Shown piece by piece: positions 30,154 through 39,575 of a stretch of 64,000 nucleotides of DNA (its first letter is position 1; each line of letters opens with the position of its first letter). The position numbers and the translations under genes were made by a program. The DNA comes from Micromonospora musae (GTDB lineage: Bacteria; Actinomycetota; Actinomycetes; Mycobacteriales; Micromonosporaceae): positions 1 to 64,000 of the forward strand of contig NZ_RAZT01000006.1 of the NCBI RefSeq assembly GCF_003626635.1, read 5' to 3'. The notes under the pieces are model-generated. The model was not told the DNA's origin. It did no database searches and was given only the letters and a program-made list of their open reading frames with translations.

Positions 30154-30978
30154 ATGTCCACCTGGTTCCTCACCGGCGCGTCCCGCGGGTTCGGCGCCCA
30201 CTGGGCCGAAGCCATCCTGGAACGCGGCGACAACCTCGCCGCCACCGCGCGCGACGCCGAGACACTCAAACCGCTGACCGATCGCTACGGCGACCGGGTG
30301 CTCGCGATCCAGCTGGACGTCACCGACCGCGCCGCCGTCGACGCCGCGGTCGACGAGGTCGAGCAGCGCTTCGGTGGTATCGACGTACTGGTCAACAACG
30401 CCGGGCACATGCTCATGGGGGCGGTGGAGGAGGTCACCCCCGAGCAGGCCCGCGCGCAGATGGACGTCAACTACTTCGGCACGCTCTGGACCACCCGCGC
30501 CGTGCTGCCCGGCATGCGCCGGCGTCGCCGTGGCCACATCATGCAGGTCTCCTCCCTCGGGGGCCTGATCGCCTACCCGACGATGGGCATCTACCAGGCG
30601 ACGAAGTGGGCGATCGAGGCGATGAGCCAGGCGCTGGCCGCCGAGGTCGCCGCCTACGACATCCACGTCACCCTGATCGAACCGATCATGTTCCCCACCG
30701 GCCTGGCCGCGAACTCACCACAGGCCACGTCGACCCCCACGTACACCCATGCCCGCGAAGCTCTCTACGCGGAGTCCGCGGGGTTCACCGCTGGAGACCC
30801 GGCCGCCACCGGCCAAGCGATCCTCGCGCTCGCCGACACCCCGAATCCGCCCCTGCGCGTGCTCTTCGGCACCAACGGACTCGACGTGTTGCGCACCGAG
30901 TACGCCGGCCGCCTCGCCGGACTCGAGAAGTGGGACCATATCTCCCGCCTCGCCCAAGGCAACCCGGATCAGCGGTGA
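30154..30978 (+). CDS. Short-chain dehydrogenase/reductase
   Basis: A 274-residue classical SDR. The cofactor motif TGASRGFG is near residue 7, NNAG near 90, the catalytic Ser in QVSSLGG and YQATK (Tyr/Lys) near 150. Substrate unknown. Divergent and probably repressed by the MmyB-like protein. SDRs of this subgroup also occur at 55864 and 62582. Confidence 0.92.
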   Translation: MSTWFLTGASRGFGAHWAEAILERGDNLAATARDAETLKPLTDRYGDRVLAIQLDVTDRAAVDAAVDEVEQRFGGIDVLVNNAGHMLMGAVEEVTPEQARAQMDVNYFGTLWTTRAVLPGMRRRRRGHIMQVSSLGGLIAYPTMGIYQATKWAIEAMSQALAAEVAAYDIHVTLIEPIMFPTGLAANSPQATSTPTYTHAREALYAESAGFTAGDPAATGQAILALADTPNPPLRVLFGTNGLDVLRTEYAGRLAGLEKWDHISRLAQGNPDQR

Positions 30979-31004
30979 CCTGACCGACGGAGCGCGCCGC
31001 TCGG

Positions 31005-31024
31005 CCCCGCCGACTCCGGCGGGG
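31005..31024. terminator. Bidirectional terminator between SDR and deaminase
   Basis: A perfect 8-bp stem CCCCGCCG/CGGCGGGG with a 4-base loop, extended by imperfect outer pairing, lies between two convergent genes. Confidence 0.6.
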
Positions 31025-31069
31025 TCGGCCGACGCGTGCGCTGGTCGGCAGGACGGGTGCCGCCCCCGC

Positions 31070-31504
31070 TCAGGGCCGGTAGAAGGCGTCGATCGGGACG
31101 CGCGCCTCGTCGAAGAGGGCCGGGCCGTCCTGGGCCACTGCGGGCCAGGCGCCCGAGGCCGGGTTGAGTTCGACGAGCTGATCCGTCGCCAACGCGTAGA
31201 CGACCCGGCCGAGTCCGGAGCGGACGATGCCGCCCGTGCACATGCCGCACGGCTGGCAGCTCGTGTACATGGTGGTGTGGGCGGCGGTCTCCGGGTCGAG
31301 TTCGCGGGCCGCCCAGCGGGCGAGCTTCAACTCGGGGTGGGCGCTGATGTCGTTGTCGCGCTGGACCGTGTTGTGGGCTTCGACGAGGATCGCGCCGTCC
31401 GGACCGGCCAGCAGGGAGCCGTAGGGGGCGTCGCCCAGGGTGACGGCGTGCGCCGCGACGGCGATGGCACGCCGCAGGAGTTCCTCGTCGGCAGTGGTAA
31501 TCAC
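31070..31504 (-). CDS. Nucleoside/nucleobase deaminase
   Basis: A 144-residue zinc deaminase of the cytidine/guanine deaminase superfamily. Zinc ligands are His in HPE (usually HAE) and the two cysteines of PCGMC. It acts on a free base or nucleoside; guanine or cytosine deaminase is likelier than the tRNA enzyme TadA. The GTG start at 31504 has GGAGG eight bases upstream. Monocistronic. Confidence 0.88.
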   Translation of the reverse strand: MITTADEELLRRAIAVAAHAVTLGDAPYGSLLAGPDGAILVEAHNTVQRDNDISAHPELKLARWAARELDPETAAHTTMYTSCQPCGMCTGGIVRSGLGRVVYALATDQLVELNPASGAWPAVAQDGPALFDEARVPIDAFYRP

Positions 31505-31721
31505 GATGGTCTCCTCCAGTGTGTGGGCAGGGCGGTCAGCGCCTGCCCCGCCGTGTCGAGCCTGCGAACGACTTCCGGATCGTGGACACCTCTGGAACAA
31601 CCCGCTCACCTGGTGGCTGGGTCGGGGTCAGCGCCCATTTGCCCAGCCCCGCACCGCACCACACCGCTGATCGTCGGCGCGGCCGGGCACGACGGGGACG
31701 ATCCGCCGCCGCGGGTCCTGC

Positions 31722-32669
31722 TCAGGCACCGGCCCGACGCCGCGAACGACGGGCCAGGTTCCACCACCAGAGCTGCTGCACGGCGAGGGTGAGCAGCCCG
31801 GCCAGCACGATAGCGCACATGTTGATGATCAGTTGGAGGGCCGAGCCGCCCGCCTCGTCCCAGACGCCGTACGCGCCGGCGACCGCGACGTTCGCGGCCG
31901 CCGGGACCGTCGTGACCGAGATCAGCACACCGACGAGGCTCCCGGACTTCTTCGAGGTGAGCGAGAGCATGCCGGCGACTCCGGCGAGCAGGCCCACCAC
32001 CCAGGAGAGCGCGTCCGGGCGCCAGATGAAATCGGTCAGCGGACGATCGGCCAGCAGCATCGCCCGGTTGACCAGGCCCACGGCGGTCAGCGCCCAGGTG
32101 CTCAGCACCGTGGCCACCATGGCGGCGAGGAAACCCACCACGAGGGCCTGAAGCGACCGCCACACGGTGTCGAACCGGCGACGCAGCAGCCCCACGCAGA
32201 TCGCTGCGAGCGGCCCGAACTCCGGGCCGACCACCATCGCGCCGACGATGAGGATCGGCTGGTCGAGCAGCACCCCGATTCCGGCGATCATGGTGGCCAC
32301 GATGATCAGGACCAGGTAGGTGCCGCTCAGTTCGGTCTGCTCACCGGTCTTCGCCGCGATCTCGTCCCAGACCACGGCGTCGGCGCCGCTGCCGGGCGCC
32401 TCCCGCGCCGCCCGGTCGGCGGCCACAGAGATGGTCAGCTCGACGTCGTCGGCTGCGATGCCGCCCTGCGCCTCCACGCCCAGCCGTTGCAGGCCCTGCA
32501 ACACGCCGTCCGCGCTTTCCCGGACCACATCGCAGGTGATGAGGTCACCCGCGGGCTGGCGGGCGGCGCCCGGAAGCACCACCAGATGCGTCACGCCACG
32601 TTCGGCGGCCAGCAGATCGGTGACCGCCGCCGACTGATCCGGCGTCGCGATCACCCTCAGGTGCAGCAC
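31722..32669 (-). CDS. DUF389 family membrane protein
   Basis: A 315-residue protein with a soluble N-terminal part (about 1-110) and about six hydrophobic helices. The conserved VGAMVVGPEFGPLAA motif defines DUF389. Function unknown. The GTG start has GGGGGAG upstream. Confidence 0.87.
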   Translation of the reverse strand: MLHLRVIATPDQSAAVTDLLAAERGVTHLVVLPGAARQPAGDLITCDVVRESADGVLQGLQRLGVEAQGGIAADDVELTISVAADRAAREAPGSGADAVVWDEIAAKTGEQTELSGTYLVLIIVATMIAGIGVLLDQPILIVGAMVVGPEFGPLAAICVGLLRRRFDTVWRSLQALVVGFLAAMVATVLSTWALTAVGLVNRAMLLADRPLTDFIWRPDALSWVVGLLAGVAGMLSLTSKKSGSLVGVLISVTTVPAAANVAVAGAYGVWDEAGGSALQLIINMCAIVLAGLLTLAVQQLWWWNLARRSRRRAGA

Positions 32670-32859
32670 GTTCTCCCCCTCGATCGGCTGGCCGGTCCTC
32701 CCCCGTCCGGCCAGCCGTCGGGACTCTACCGCCCGGTCCGAAGCGGGCGCGGACCGCGAACCGGCCTGCGCGCGCGATTCGAACGCGCACGGTCCTGGTC
32801 CTGACGCGGGCAGGGACGGAGGAGGCTCAAGATCCGTCTATGACGAGAGGTGACCGTGG

Positions 32860-34323
32860 TCAGCAGCGGATCCGTGGCGCCAGCCGGATGTCGGCCCGGC
32901 CGCTTCGGTCCAGGTAGGTCGACTCGGCGAAGGAGAGGAACCGCTGGGCGTCGGCGGCGGTCGAGGCCAGCCCGAAGGAGATGCGTACCGCCCCGCCGGT
33001 CGGCAGCCGCAGCGTGGCGAGGTGCTGGTCGATCGTCTCGGCGTGCGTGAGGATCGCCCGGCGCAGCAGACCCGGGTCGATCCCGAAGGCCGCCTCGGCG
33101 GAGCCCGGATTGCAGAAGCAGCCGGTACGCAGGGCGAAGCCGGCCGCCGACGACTCGACCGCGACGAGCCGCTCGTCGACGAGCGAGCCGTCGGGGTGCA
33201 GGAAGTTGAGCGCCACGGTGCCGCCTCGGGCGTCCCCGGTCGGCGGTCCGTAGACGCGCACCAGCGGCCGGCCGTTGCGGTGTCGCAGCGCGGTCAACTG
33301 CTCCAGCAGCCAACCGGTGAGCAGTCCGACCCGGGTGTGGATCAGCTCGACCCCGATCGCGTCGAGCCAGCGCAGCCCGAACTCCACGTCGGGGATGCTG
33401 AGGAAGTTGAGGGTGCCGTCCTCGAACCCCGTCTCGTCGCGCATCGGCTGGTGCCAGTCGCCCTGGATGCTGACGGCGCGGATGGTGCCACCGGCGAACC
33501 AGGGGCGGCGCAGCCGGGCCAGCGCGTCGCGCCGGGCGAGCAGCGCCCCCACGCCAGTGGGGTAGCCGAAGAGCTTGTACCAGCTCAGGCAGACGAAATC
33601 CGGGCGGACGGCGCTCAGGTCCAGCCGGTTCGTCGGGGCGAACGCGGCGGCGTCGAGCAGCACGTCGTACCCGTGCTGTCGGGCCAGCTCCACCCAGCCC
33701 AGCGGATGCTGCACGCCGGTGAAGTTGCTCTGCGCCGGGTACGCGAACAGCCCCGAACCGCTGGTCGGGCGGCTTCGGCCGGCGGTCAGCGCCGCTGCCA
33801 CGTCGGATTCGGCCACCCGTAGCTGCGGTCCGCTCACCGGTACGTAGCGGACCGGCGCGTGGGCGGCGCGGGCGTACTCCCGGATGCCGTTGACGGAGTT
33901 GTGGTTGTCCCAGGTCAGTACGAGCGGGCTGGTGGGCCCGAAGGCGTAGGACTCGGCCACGAGGCGGCAGGCGCCGCTGGCGTTCGGGGTGAAGATGACC
34001 GCGTACTCGCCCGGGTCGGCGTGGAAGAAGTCGAGCACGGTACGCCGGGCCGAGTCGATGAGTGATCCGGCCGCCTCGGAGGTGGGGTTCTCCGAGTGCG
34101 GATTGCTGTACAGGCCGGTGAGCAGCCGGTCGTGGTGGGCGGTGACCTGCGCGCGGGCGGCCACCCCGGCGCCCGCGTAGTCGAGGTAGACCTGGCCGTC
34201 GCGGTCGAGGTGTCGGTACTCGGTGGCGCGCAGCTCGTCGATCCGGGCGGTGCGCCGGTATGCGGCGCTCGCCGCGACGCCGATGTCGGTAGGTGCGGCG
34301 GGGATGGGTTCCTCGGTCGTCAT
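32860..34323 (-). CDS. Class V PLP-dependent aminotransferase / cysteine-desulfurase-like enzyme
   Basis: A 487-residue fold-type I PLP enzyme of the NifS/kynureninase/MOCOS-like group. The Schiff-base lysine is Lys250 (SWYKLFGYPTG), and LLDAAAFAP supplies the PLP Asp. A TGCFCNPG segment near the end resembles the mobile cysteine loop of desulfurases and Moco sulfurases. The ATG overlaps the adenylation gene stop (ATGA), so it belongs to the cluster. It could supply sulfur, remove a side chain or transaminate a carrier-bound amino acid; the choice cannot be made from sequence. Confidence 0.85.
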   Translation of the reverse strand: MTTEEPIPAAPTDIGVAASAAYRRTARIDELRATEYRHLDRDGQVYLDYAGAGVAARAQVTAHHDRLLTGLYSNPHSENPTSEAAGSLIDSARRTVLDFFHADPGEYAVIFTPNASGACRLVAESYAFGPTSPLVLTWDNHNSVNGIREYARAAHAPVRYVPVSGPQLRVAESDVAAALTAGRSRPTSGSGLFAYPAQSNFTGVQHPLGWVELARQHGYDVLLDAAAFAPTNRLDLSAVRPDFVCLSWYKLFGYPTGVGALLARRDALARLRRPWFAGGTIRAVSIQGDWHQPMRDETGFEDGTLNFLSIPDVEFGLRWLDAIGVELIHTRVGLLTGWLLEQLTALRHRNGRPLVRVYGPPTGDARGGTVALNFLHPDGSLVDERLVAVESSAAGFALRTGCFCNPGSAEAAFGIDPGLLRRAILTHAETIDQHLATLRLPTGGAVRISFGLASTAADAQRFLSFAESTYLDRSGRADIRLAPRIRC

Positions 34324-35750
34324 CTGGGGTGCGGCCAATCCGGGCGGTGGGTCGAGCCGTCGGGACGTACCTCCCGAGAATCGCATGACGTCGATGTAAC
34401 CTGTCTGTCGCAATTCTGCGGATCGGCGGAACTATGGCCGGACGGCTCATCGTGGCGCTCCCCCGGTCGGCCGTTCCGGCTCAGGGCACCCCGGTCGAGC
34501 TTCCCGTTGGGCAGGCTCGGCAGCCGTGGCACCCGCTCGAACACGGTGGGCACGGCCACGGCGGGCAGCCGGTCGAGCAGATGCGCGCGCAGCGTCCGCT
34601 GGTCCACCGGTTCGGCGCAGACCACGTACGCCACACCCTGGTAGGGAACGGCGACGCCGGCCAGGAGCACCGCCGGGTGGGACATCAGGGCGTGTTCGAT
34701 CTCGGCCGGTTCGATGCGCACACCGCCGACCTTGAGCTGCTCGTCGATCCGCCCGTGGTATCGGAGCAGACCGTCCGAGCCCATGCTGACCCGGTCACCG
34801 GTGCGGTACACCGCCGCTCCGGAGACCACCCCGGGCGAGGAGACGCAGAGCTCACCGTCCTCGATGGAGATCGTGGTGCCGGGGATCGCCCTGCCGATGG
34901 GCACCGGATCCTCCCCTGCCGCGCATTGGTGCACGGTGCTCCAGACGGTGCACTCGGTGGGGCCGTACTCGTTGTAGAGCGTCGCCTGCGGCATCCGCTC
35001 GTAGTGCAGGTCGACCAGGCCGGGCGGGCAGGTCTCACCGGCCACGATCACGGTGGAGAGGCTGCGCATCGGCGACCGCAGCGTCAGCCGGTACAGCGAC
35101 GGGACCATCAGCGTGTGGGTGGGCCGGTGCGCGTCGCCGGCGCGGACCAGCGCCCGCACGTCGAACGGCCGGTCGGTCGCAATGATCAGTGTTCCGCCGC
35201 TGCACAGGGTCCAGTAGATGCCGGCCACGGAGCTGTCGAACGAGATGGACGAGCAGAGCAGGAACCGCTTCGGCGGGAGGTCGTAGTAGTCCAGCCGGGC
35301 GCGGGTCGAGTAGCTCAGCGCGGCCCGTGACACGGTGACCGCCTTCGGCTCGCCGGTCGACCCGCTGGTGAACATCGTGTAGGCGTCGGGCCCGTCCCGC
35401 CAGGGCGAGCAGGTCGGGGGCAGGGACGCCAGCAGCTCCTCGGTGAGGGTGACCCGGGCGCCGCTCGCCGTGGCCATCAGCTCCCGGCGGGCCGGCGGGA
35501 AGGCCGCGTCGACCGGGACGTAGCGCGCTCCCGCCCGCAGCACCCCGAGCATGGCCACGACGGCCCAGCGCGACAGCCGGGTGTGCACGATCACCGGCTC
35601 GCCGACGGCCACCCCCCGCTGGCGGAGGTGGGCGGCGACCGCGCCGCTGCGGCCGTCCAGGTCCGCGTACGTCAGGGTCTGCTCCGGATCCACCACGGCC
35701 GGCGCGTCCCGGCGGGCGCTCAGCTGGGCGGCGAGCGCGTCGGGGATCAT
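34320..35750 (-). CDS. Free-standing amino acid adenylation enzyme
   Basis: A 476-residue NRPS A domain without fused carrier. Core motifs visible: TSGSTGEPKAV (A3), FDSSVAG (A4), NEYGPTE (A5), YRTGDRV (A7), GRIDEQLKVGGVRIEPAEIE (A8) and NGKLDR (A10) with its catalytic Lys. The Asp in the FDSS segment fits an alpha-amino acid substrate. The C-terminal 50 residues past A10 are low-complexity. It should load the carrier protein encoded two genes upstream. Both ends overlap neighbours as ATGA. Confidence 0.93.
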   Translation of the reverse strand: MIPDALAAQLSARRDAPAVVDPEQTLTYADLDGRSGAVAAHLRQRGVAVGEPVIVHTRLSRWAVVAMLGVLRAGARYVPVDAAFPPARRELMATASGARVTLTEELLASLPPTCSPWRDGPDAYTMFTSGSTGEPKAVTVSRAALSYSTRARLDYYDLPPKRFLLCSSISFDSSVAGIYWTLCSGGTLIIATDRPFDVRALVRAGDAHRPTHTLMVPSLYRLTLRSPMRSLSTVIVAGETCPPGLVDLHYERMPQATLYNEYGPTECTVWSTVHQCAAGEDPVPIGRAIPGTTISIEDGELCVSSPGVVSGAAVYRTGDRVSMGSDGLLRYHGRIDEQLKVGGVRIEPAEIEHALMSHPAVLLAGVAVPYQGVAYVVCAEPVDQRTLRAHLLDRLPAVAVPTVFERVPRLPSLPNGKLDRGALSRNGRPGERHDEPSGHSSADPQNCDRQVTSTSCDSREVRPDGSTHRPDWPHPR

Positions 35751-36955
35751 CGTCGCCGGCCCTCGACCGGCATCCGCTTGATACCGCCCAGCCAGTTCGA
35801 CCGTACGTGTTCGACGTCGCCGACGGGTTCGAAGGAGACGAAGGTGGCGAAGAGCTCCTCGAAGAAGATTCGAAGCGTCAGTCGGGCCACGGCCGCGCCC
35901 AGGCAGTAGTGCCGCCCGTCGCCGAACGCGAGGTGCCGGTTCGGGTGGCGGCCCAGGGTCAGCGTGTCGGCGTCGGCGAAGACGGCCTCGTCACGGTTCG
36001 CCGACCCGAGCCACACCACGACGGCGTCGCCGGCCGCGATCGGCACGTCCCCGACGGTGGTGTCCCGGGTCGCCAGGCGCATGAAGTGCCCGGCCGGCGA
36101 GGTGAACCGCAGGGCCTCCTCCACCGCGCGATCGATCCGCTCGGGCTGCCGGGCCCAGTGCTCGTACCGTCCGACGCGGATCAGTTCGGCCAGGGCCGCG
36201 CGGGGCACGTGCGGGATGGCGGCGCTGCCGCCGAGCAGGAGGCTGTAGCAGTTCGCCACGACCGCGCCGGGGCGCAGTGGCATCGAGCCGAGCACGTCGA
36301 CCAGGTCGCCGCGCGGGCGTCGCCGATGATCGAGCACCAGGTTGAGCAGGTAGGCGAAGAGTTGCCGGTGCCCTCGGTCGAGGGTCGCCGAGGGGCCGTC
36401 GGCCAGCATGACGTCCGGGTCGTGTTCGGCCACCGACATGGACACCCACCGGGCGAGGTCGGGCCAGTCCGTGGCGGGGATGCCCATCAGCGGCCCGAGG
36501 AAGGCCAGTGGCAGGGTGGCGGTGAGCTCGGCGAAGTCCAGGACTCCGTCGGCGGGGCGGAGCATCTCGCGCACGAAGGACCGGATGGCGGGTGCGTGCC
36601 GGGCCACCGCCCGGGTGGTCATCTGGTGGTGCAGTGGCCCGCGGATGAGGCTGTGCCGCGGCGGGTCGCTCGCCGCGAACTGCTGGTTCTGGGCCGGCTC
36701 GGGGCGGCCGAGCATGTTGAGCATCACGCCGCCGGTGGAGGTGAACCGGGCGTGGTCGTTCAGGACGGTTCGGGCGTCGGGGTAGCGGGTGACCGCCCAG
36801 AAGCCAGAGCGCCCCTCGACCGGTTGCCAGCGGACCGGGTCCCGCCGACGCAGCGTCCGCCACAGCTCGTGCGGACCGCCGGCGCCGTAGAGGTCGGGGT
36901 CGGCGAGGTCGAACCGGTTCGGGGGGCGGGTGTGACCGCACGGCGGGGTTCTCAT
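35747..36955 (-). CDS. Cytochrome P450
   Basis: A 402-residue bacterial P450. Heme ligand Cys351 lies in FGDGRHYCLG, and the ExxR of helix K is in EEALRF. Helix I reads LLLGGSAAIPH where most P450s have (A/G)GxE/DT, so the acid-alcohol pair for oxygen activation is absent. The start at 36955 overlaps the carrier stop (ATGA). Probable role: oxidation of a carrier-bound amino acid, as in NovI-like pathways; an atypical reaction is possible. Confidence 0.93.
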   Translation of the reverse strand: MRTPPCGHTRPPNRFDLADPDLYGAGGPHELWRTLRRRDPVRWQPVEGRSGFWAVTRYPDARTVLNDHARFTSTGGVMLNMLGRPEPAQNQQFAASDPPRHSLIRGPLHHQMTTRAVARHAPAIRSFVREMLRPADGVLDFAELTATLPLAFLGPLMGIPATDWPDLARWVSMSVAEHDPDVMLADGPSATLDRGHRQLFAYLLNLVLDHRRRPRGDLVDVLGSMPLRPGAVVANCYSLLLGGSAAIPHVPRAALAELIRVGRYEHWARQPERIDRAVEEALRFTSPAGHFMRLATRDTTVGDVPIAAGDAVVVWLGSANRDEAVFADADTLTLGRHPNRHLAFGDGRHYCLGAAVARLTLRIFFEELFATFVSFEPVGDVEHVRSNWLGGIKRMPVEGRRR

Positions 36956-37182
36956 CCGGCGAGTACCTCGTCGACCAGCTCGGCGATGGTCGGCTTGAGG
37001 AAGAGCACCGCGGCGTCGACCTCGACGCCGAGCCGGTCGTAGAGGTCCATCAGCAGGTCGGCGGCGAGCAGCGAGTCGCCGCCGAGGGCGAAGAAGTTGT
37101 CCTCGACGCCGACCGGGGTGATGTTCAGCTTCTCGCTCCACAGCCGGGTCAGCATCGCCTCAAGCTCGGGTCGCGTGGGCAT
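36952..37182 (-). CDS. Free-standing peptidyl/acyl carrier protein
   Basis: A 76-residue carrier. GGDSLL presents Ser37 for the phosphopantetheine arm; FFALGG precedes it. GGGAGGAG lies four bases before the ATG. It is encoded between the condensation-type enzyme and the P450, fitting a single shared carrier for the dissociated system. It overlaps the upstream condensation gene by 23 bases. Confidence 0.95.
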   Translation of the reverse strand: MPTRPELEAMLTRLWSEKLNITPVGVEDNFFALGGDSLLAADLLMDLYDRLGVEVDAAVLFLKPTIAELVDEVLAG

Positions 37183-38251
37183 CGATCTCCTCCCATCGGT
37201 CGACGAACCGCCCGATCAACGCGCGCATCTCGGCCTCCCGGTAGGAACGGTGGTAGCGCAGGCAGACGGTGTAGGCGCCGCCCGCGCCCGGTTCGAGCCA
37301 GAACGTCAGCCCGTTGACGGGCAGCACCGGGCCGCCCAGTCCGAGCCCGGGCGGAATGGTGAGCGGTTCGATCCCGCCGCCGGCCGGCACCTGGATGACC
37401 TCGAACTGGGCCAGGCTCGGCCCGCCCTCGGTGAAGAGCGCCTCGGCCTGCGGCACCGCGTCCAGCAGCAGCGGAAACGGGATCTCGTTGGCGTACGCCT
37501 CGGCGAACGCGCTGTGCACCGCGCCCACCGTCGACGTGGCGAGCCGCACCGGCAGCACGTTCATGTACAGCCCCACGGTGTCCCAGTCGGATCTGCGCCG
37601 GCCGTGGGTGAGCACCGGAACGACCGCGTCACCCTGGCGCAGCTGATCGAGGGCTCGGGCGAACGCGGTGAACAGGACGACGAACGGGGTGCTGCGTACG
37701 GCCCGGGCGACCGCCCCGGCCCGCGCCTGGGTGATGCCGCTCGGCGCCCGGACCTCCGCCGTGCCGACGTCGCCGCCACCGCCCGGCGCGAGGGCCGGCA
37801 CGTCGGTGAGCATCCGCTTCCAGAACGGCGCGAAGCGCGCGACCCGGTGGGGTGGGTGCGTGGAGGCGCTGTCGAGGTAGGAGGGCGCCGGACCGCAGCC
37901 CGGCTTCAGCACCTCGCGGACGAGCAGCCGCATCGACCACGGGTCGGTGACGTTGTGGTGCGCCACGAGCAGCAGTTCGGTACCGGCCAGGTACGCCCAG
38001 AGCAGGCACCGCGCGTCGGGCGGGTACCGGCCGGCCGCCGCGGCGGCCCACACGTCCTCGACGGTCCGCAGCGGAACCGGCCCCTGCCCCAGCACGGGGT
38101 GCCGGGCGACGGCCGCGTCGAGGGCGTGCCGCAGCGCGGCGGGGTCGGGTTCCGCCGGCAGCCGGATCCCGCCGAGGGCGACGAACCGGTCGGCTTCCGC
38201 CGGCCCGCCCGCCCAGGACAGGATGCGCTGCCCGAACGGCTGGTCATGCAC
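37160..38251 (-). CDS. Condensation-domain-like protein, variant HHxxxD
   Basis: A 363-residue stand-alone protein of the NRPS condensation fold. The active-site motif is AHHNVTDPWS, so HHxxxD is kept but the usual Gly is Pro. It is shorter than a standard C domain (about 430-450). It may form an amide or ester on the carrier, or may have a specialised role. The GTG start overlaps the transporter stop by eight bases. Confidence 0.82.
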   Translation of the reverse strand: MHDQPFGQRILSWAGGPAEADRFVALGGIRLPAEPDPAALRHALDAAVARHPVLGQGPVPLRTVEDVWAAAAAGRYPPDARCLLWAYLAGTELLLVAHHNVTDPWSMRLLVREVLKPGCGPAPSYLDSASTHPPHRVARFAPFWKRMLTDVPALAPGGGGDVGTAEVRAPSGITQARAGAVARAVRSTPFVVLFTAFARALDQLRQGDAVVPVLTHGRRRSDWDTVGLYMNVLPVRLATSTVGAVHSAFAEAYANEIPFPLLLDAVPQAEALFTEGGPSLAQFEVIQVPAGGGIEPLTIPPGLGLGGPVLPVNGLTFWLEPGAGGAYTVCLRYHRSYREAEMRALIGRFVDRWEEIDAHATRA

Positions 38252-39575
38252 GTCGTCCTCCTCCGGTGGCCTTCCCGGCCGGTTCGATGGACACCCGCTC
38301 GGGTGCGGCCGGCGGCTGCGGTGACACCCCGTGAACGGCTGTCGGGTTGGCCTCGTCCGTCACGTCACGCCGCAGCCGCAGCGGTGAGAAGTAGAGCCAC
38401 AGGCCGGACGCCCACACTCCGGCGGCCGCGATCCACAGCGTCGGCCGTACCCCCAGCCAGTCGCCCAGCAGACCGCCGGTGAGGGCACCCACCGGCATCA
38501 CCCCGAAGATCACCCACCGGACCGAGGCGGTCATCCGCCCCAGCAGCTCGGGTGGGCACGCCCCTTGCCGGTAGCTGACCGCCGCCGCGTTGTAGATGGC
38601 GAAGAGCGCGCCCAGCCCGGCCATGCCGACGGCGTAGGCCACCGGACCCCACCCCGGTCGGGCGGCCGGTACGAGCAGCACCGTCCAGCCGAGCGCCAGC
38701 GGCGCGACCCAGATGATCCGGGCGGTGCCCACCAGGCGCGCCAGCCGCGCGGAGAGCAGGCCGCCGCCGATCCCGCCCAGGGTGGTCAGCGCCAACACCA
38801 GCCCGACCATCTGCTCGCTCAGGTGCAGGTCCCGCACCAGGTACAGCACGCCCAAGGCGAAGATCATCTGGCTGAAGAGGTTGAGCGACGCCGACGCCGC
38901 CACCAACCTGGGCATGATCGGATGGCGGAACACGAAGGCCAACCCCGCGGCGAGTTCCCGGCGGAAGTCCCGCCGCCGCGTCGCGGCCGGTGGCTCCTCC
39001 GCACGCCGGACGAAGAGCAGCGAGACCGCGTTGACCAGGTAGGCGAGCGCGTCGATGCCCGCCGTACGCGCCACCCCGAGCACCGAGGCGAGCAGACCGC
39101 CCGCGCTGTAGCCGGCGATCTGCGAGACCGAGTACGTGGTGGCGAGCTTGCCGTTGGCGTCGAGCAGTTGACCGCCGGGAACGACCGCCGGCAGGAAGCT
39201 CTGGTGCGCGGTCTCGTACAGCACGGTGCAGACGCTGGAGAGCAGCGCCACGATCCAGAGGTGCGCCATCGTGACCCAGCCGGTCCAGGCGCCGACGGCG
39301 ACGGTCGCCACGAGCCCGGCCCGGACGAGGTGACAGATCACCATGACCCGGCGTTTGCGCATCCGGTCCACCCACACGCCGGCGGGCAGGGAGAGGAAGA
39401 GGTAGGCGACCATCCGGGTGGCGCTGAGGATGCCGACCTCCACCGCGGAGGCGTCCAGGACGGTGACCGCGAGCAGCGGGATGACCAGCAGCGAGACGGC
39501 GTCGCCGACCTCGCTGAGGGTCCGGCCCGACCAGAGCACCATGAAGTCGCGGTTGCGCCACAGGCTCCCGCTCAT
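38244..39575 (-). CDS. MFS transporter 1 of the NRPS-like cluster
   Basis: A 443-residue transporter with about 12 hydrophobic helices, of the MFS_3/enterobactin-exporter-like type (GVWVDRMRKRRVM loop). ATG 39575 overlaps the upstream condensation gene stop (ATGA). Likely exports the product or gives self-resistance. A longer frame upstream is only a shadow of the condensation gene. Confidence 0.9.
   Translation of the reverse strand: MSGSLWRNRDFMVLWSGRTLSEVGDAVSLLVIPLLAVTVLDASAVEVGILSATRMVAYLFLSLPAGVWVDRMRKRRVMVICHLVRAGLVATVAVGAWTGWVTMAHLWIVALLSSVCTVLYETAHQSFLPAVVPGGQLLDANGKLATTYSVSQIAGYSAGGLLASVLGVARTAGIDALAYLVNAVSLLFVRRAEEPPAATRRRDFRRELAAGLAFVFRHPIMPRLVAASASLNLFSQMIFALGVLYLVRDLHLSEQMVGLVLALTTLGGIGGGLLSARLARLVGTARIIWVAPLALGWTVLLVPAARPGWGPVAYAVGMAGLGALFAIYNAAAVSYRQGACPPELLGRMTASVRWVIFGVMPVGALTGGLLGDWLGVRPTLWIAAAGVWASGLWLYFSPLRLRRDVTDEANPTAVHGVSPQPPAAPERVSIEPAGKATGGGRRA

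Noticed and set aside
36956..37141. N-terminal extension of the P450
   Set aside because: It lies entirely within the carrier protein gene in another frame and is Arg-rich; ATG 36955 with an ATGA overlap is the natural start.
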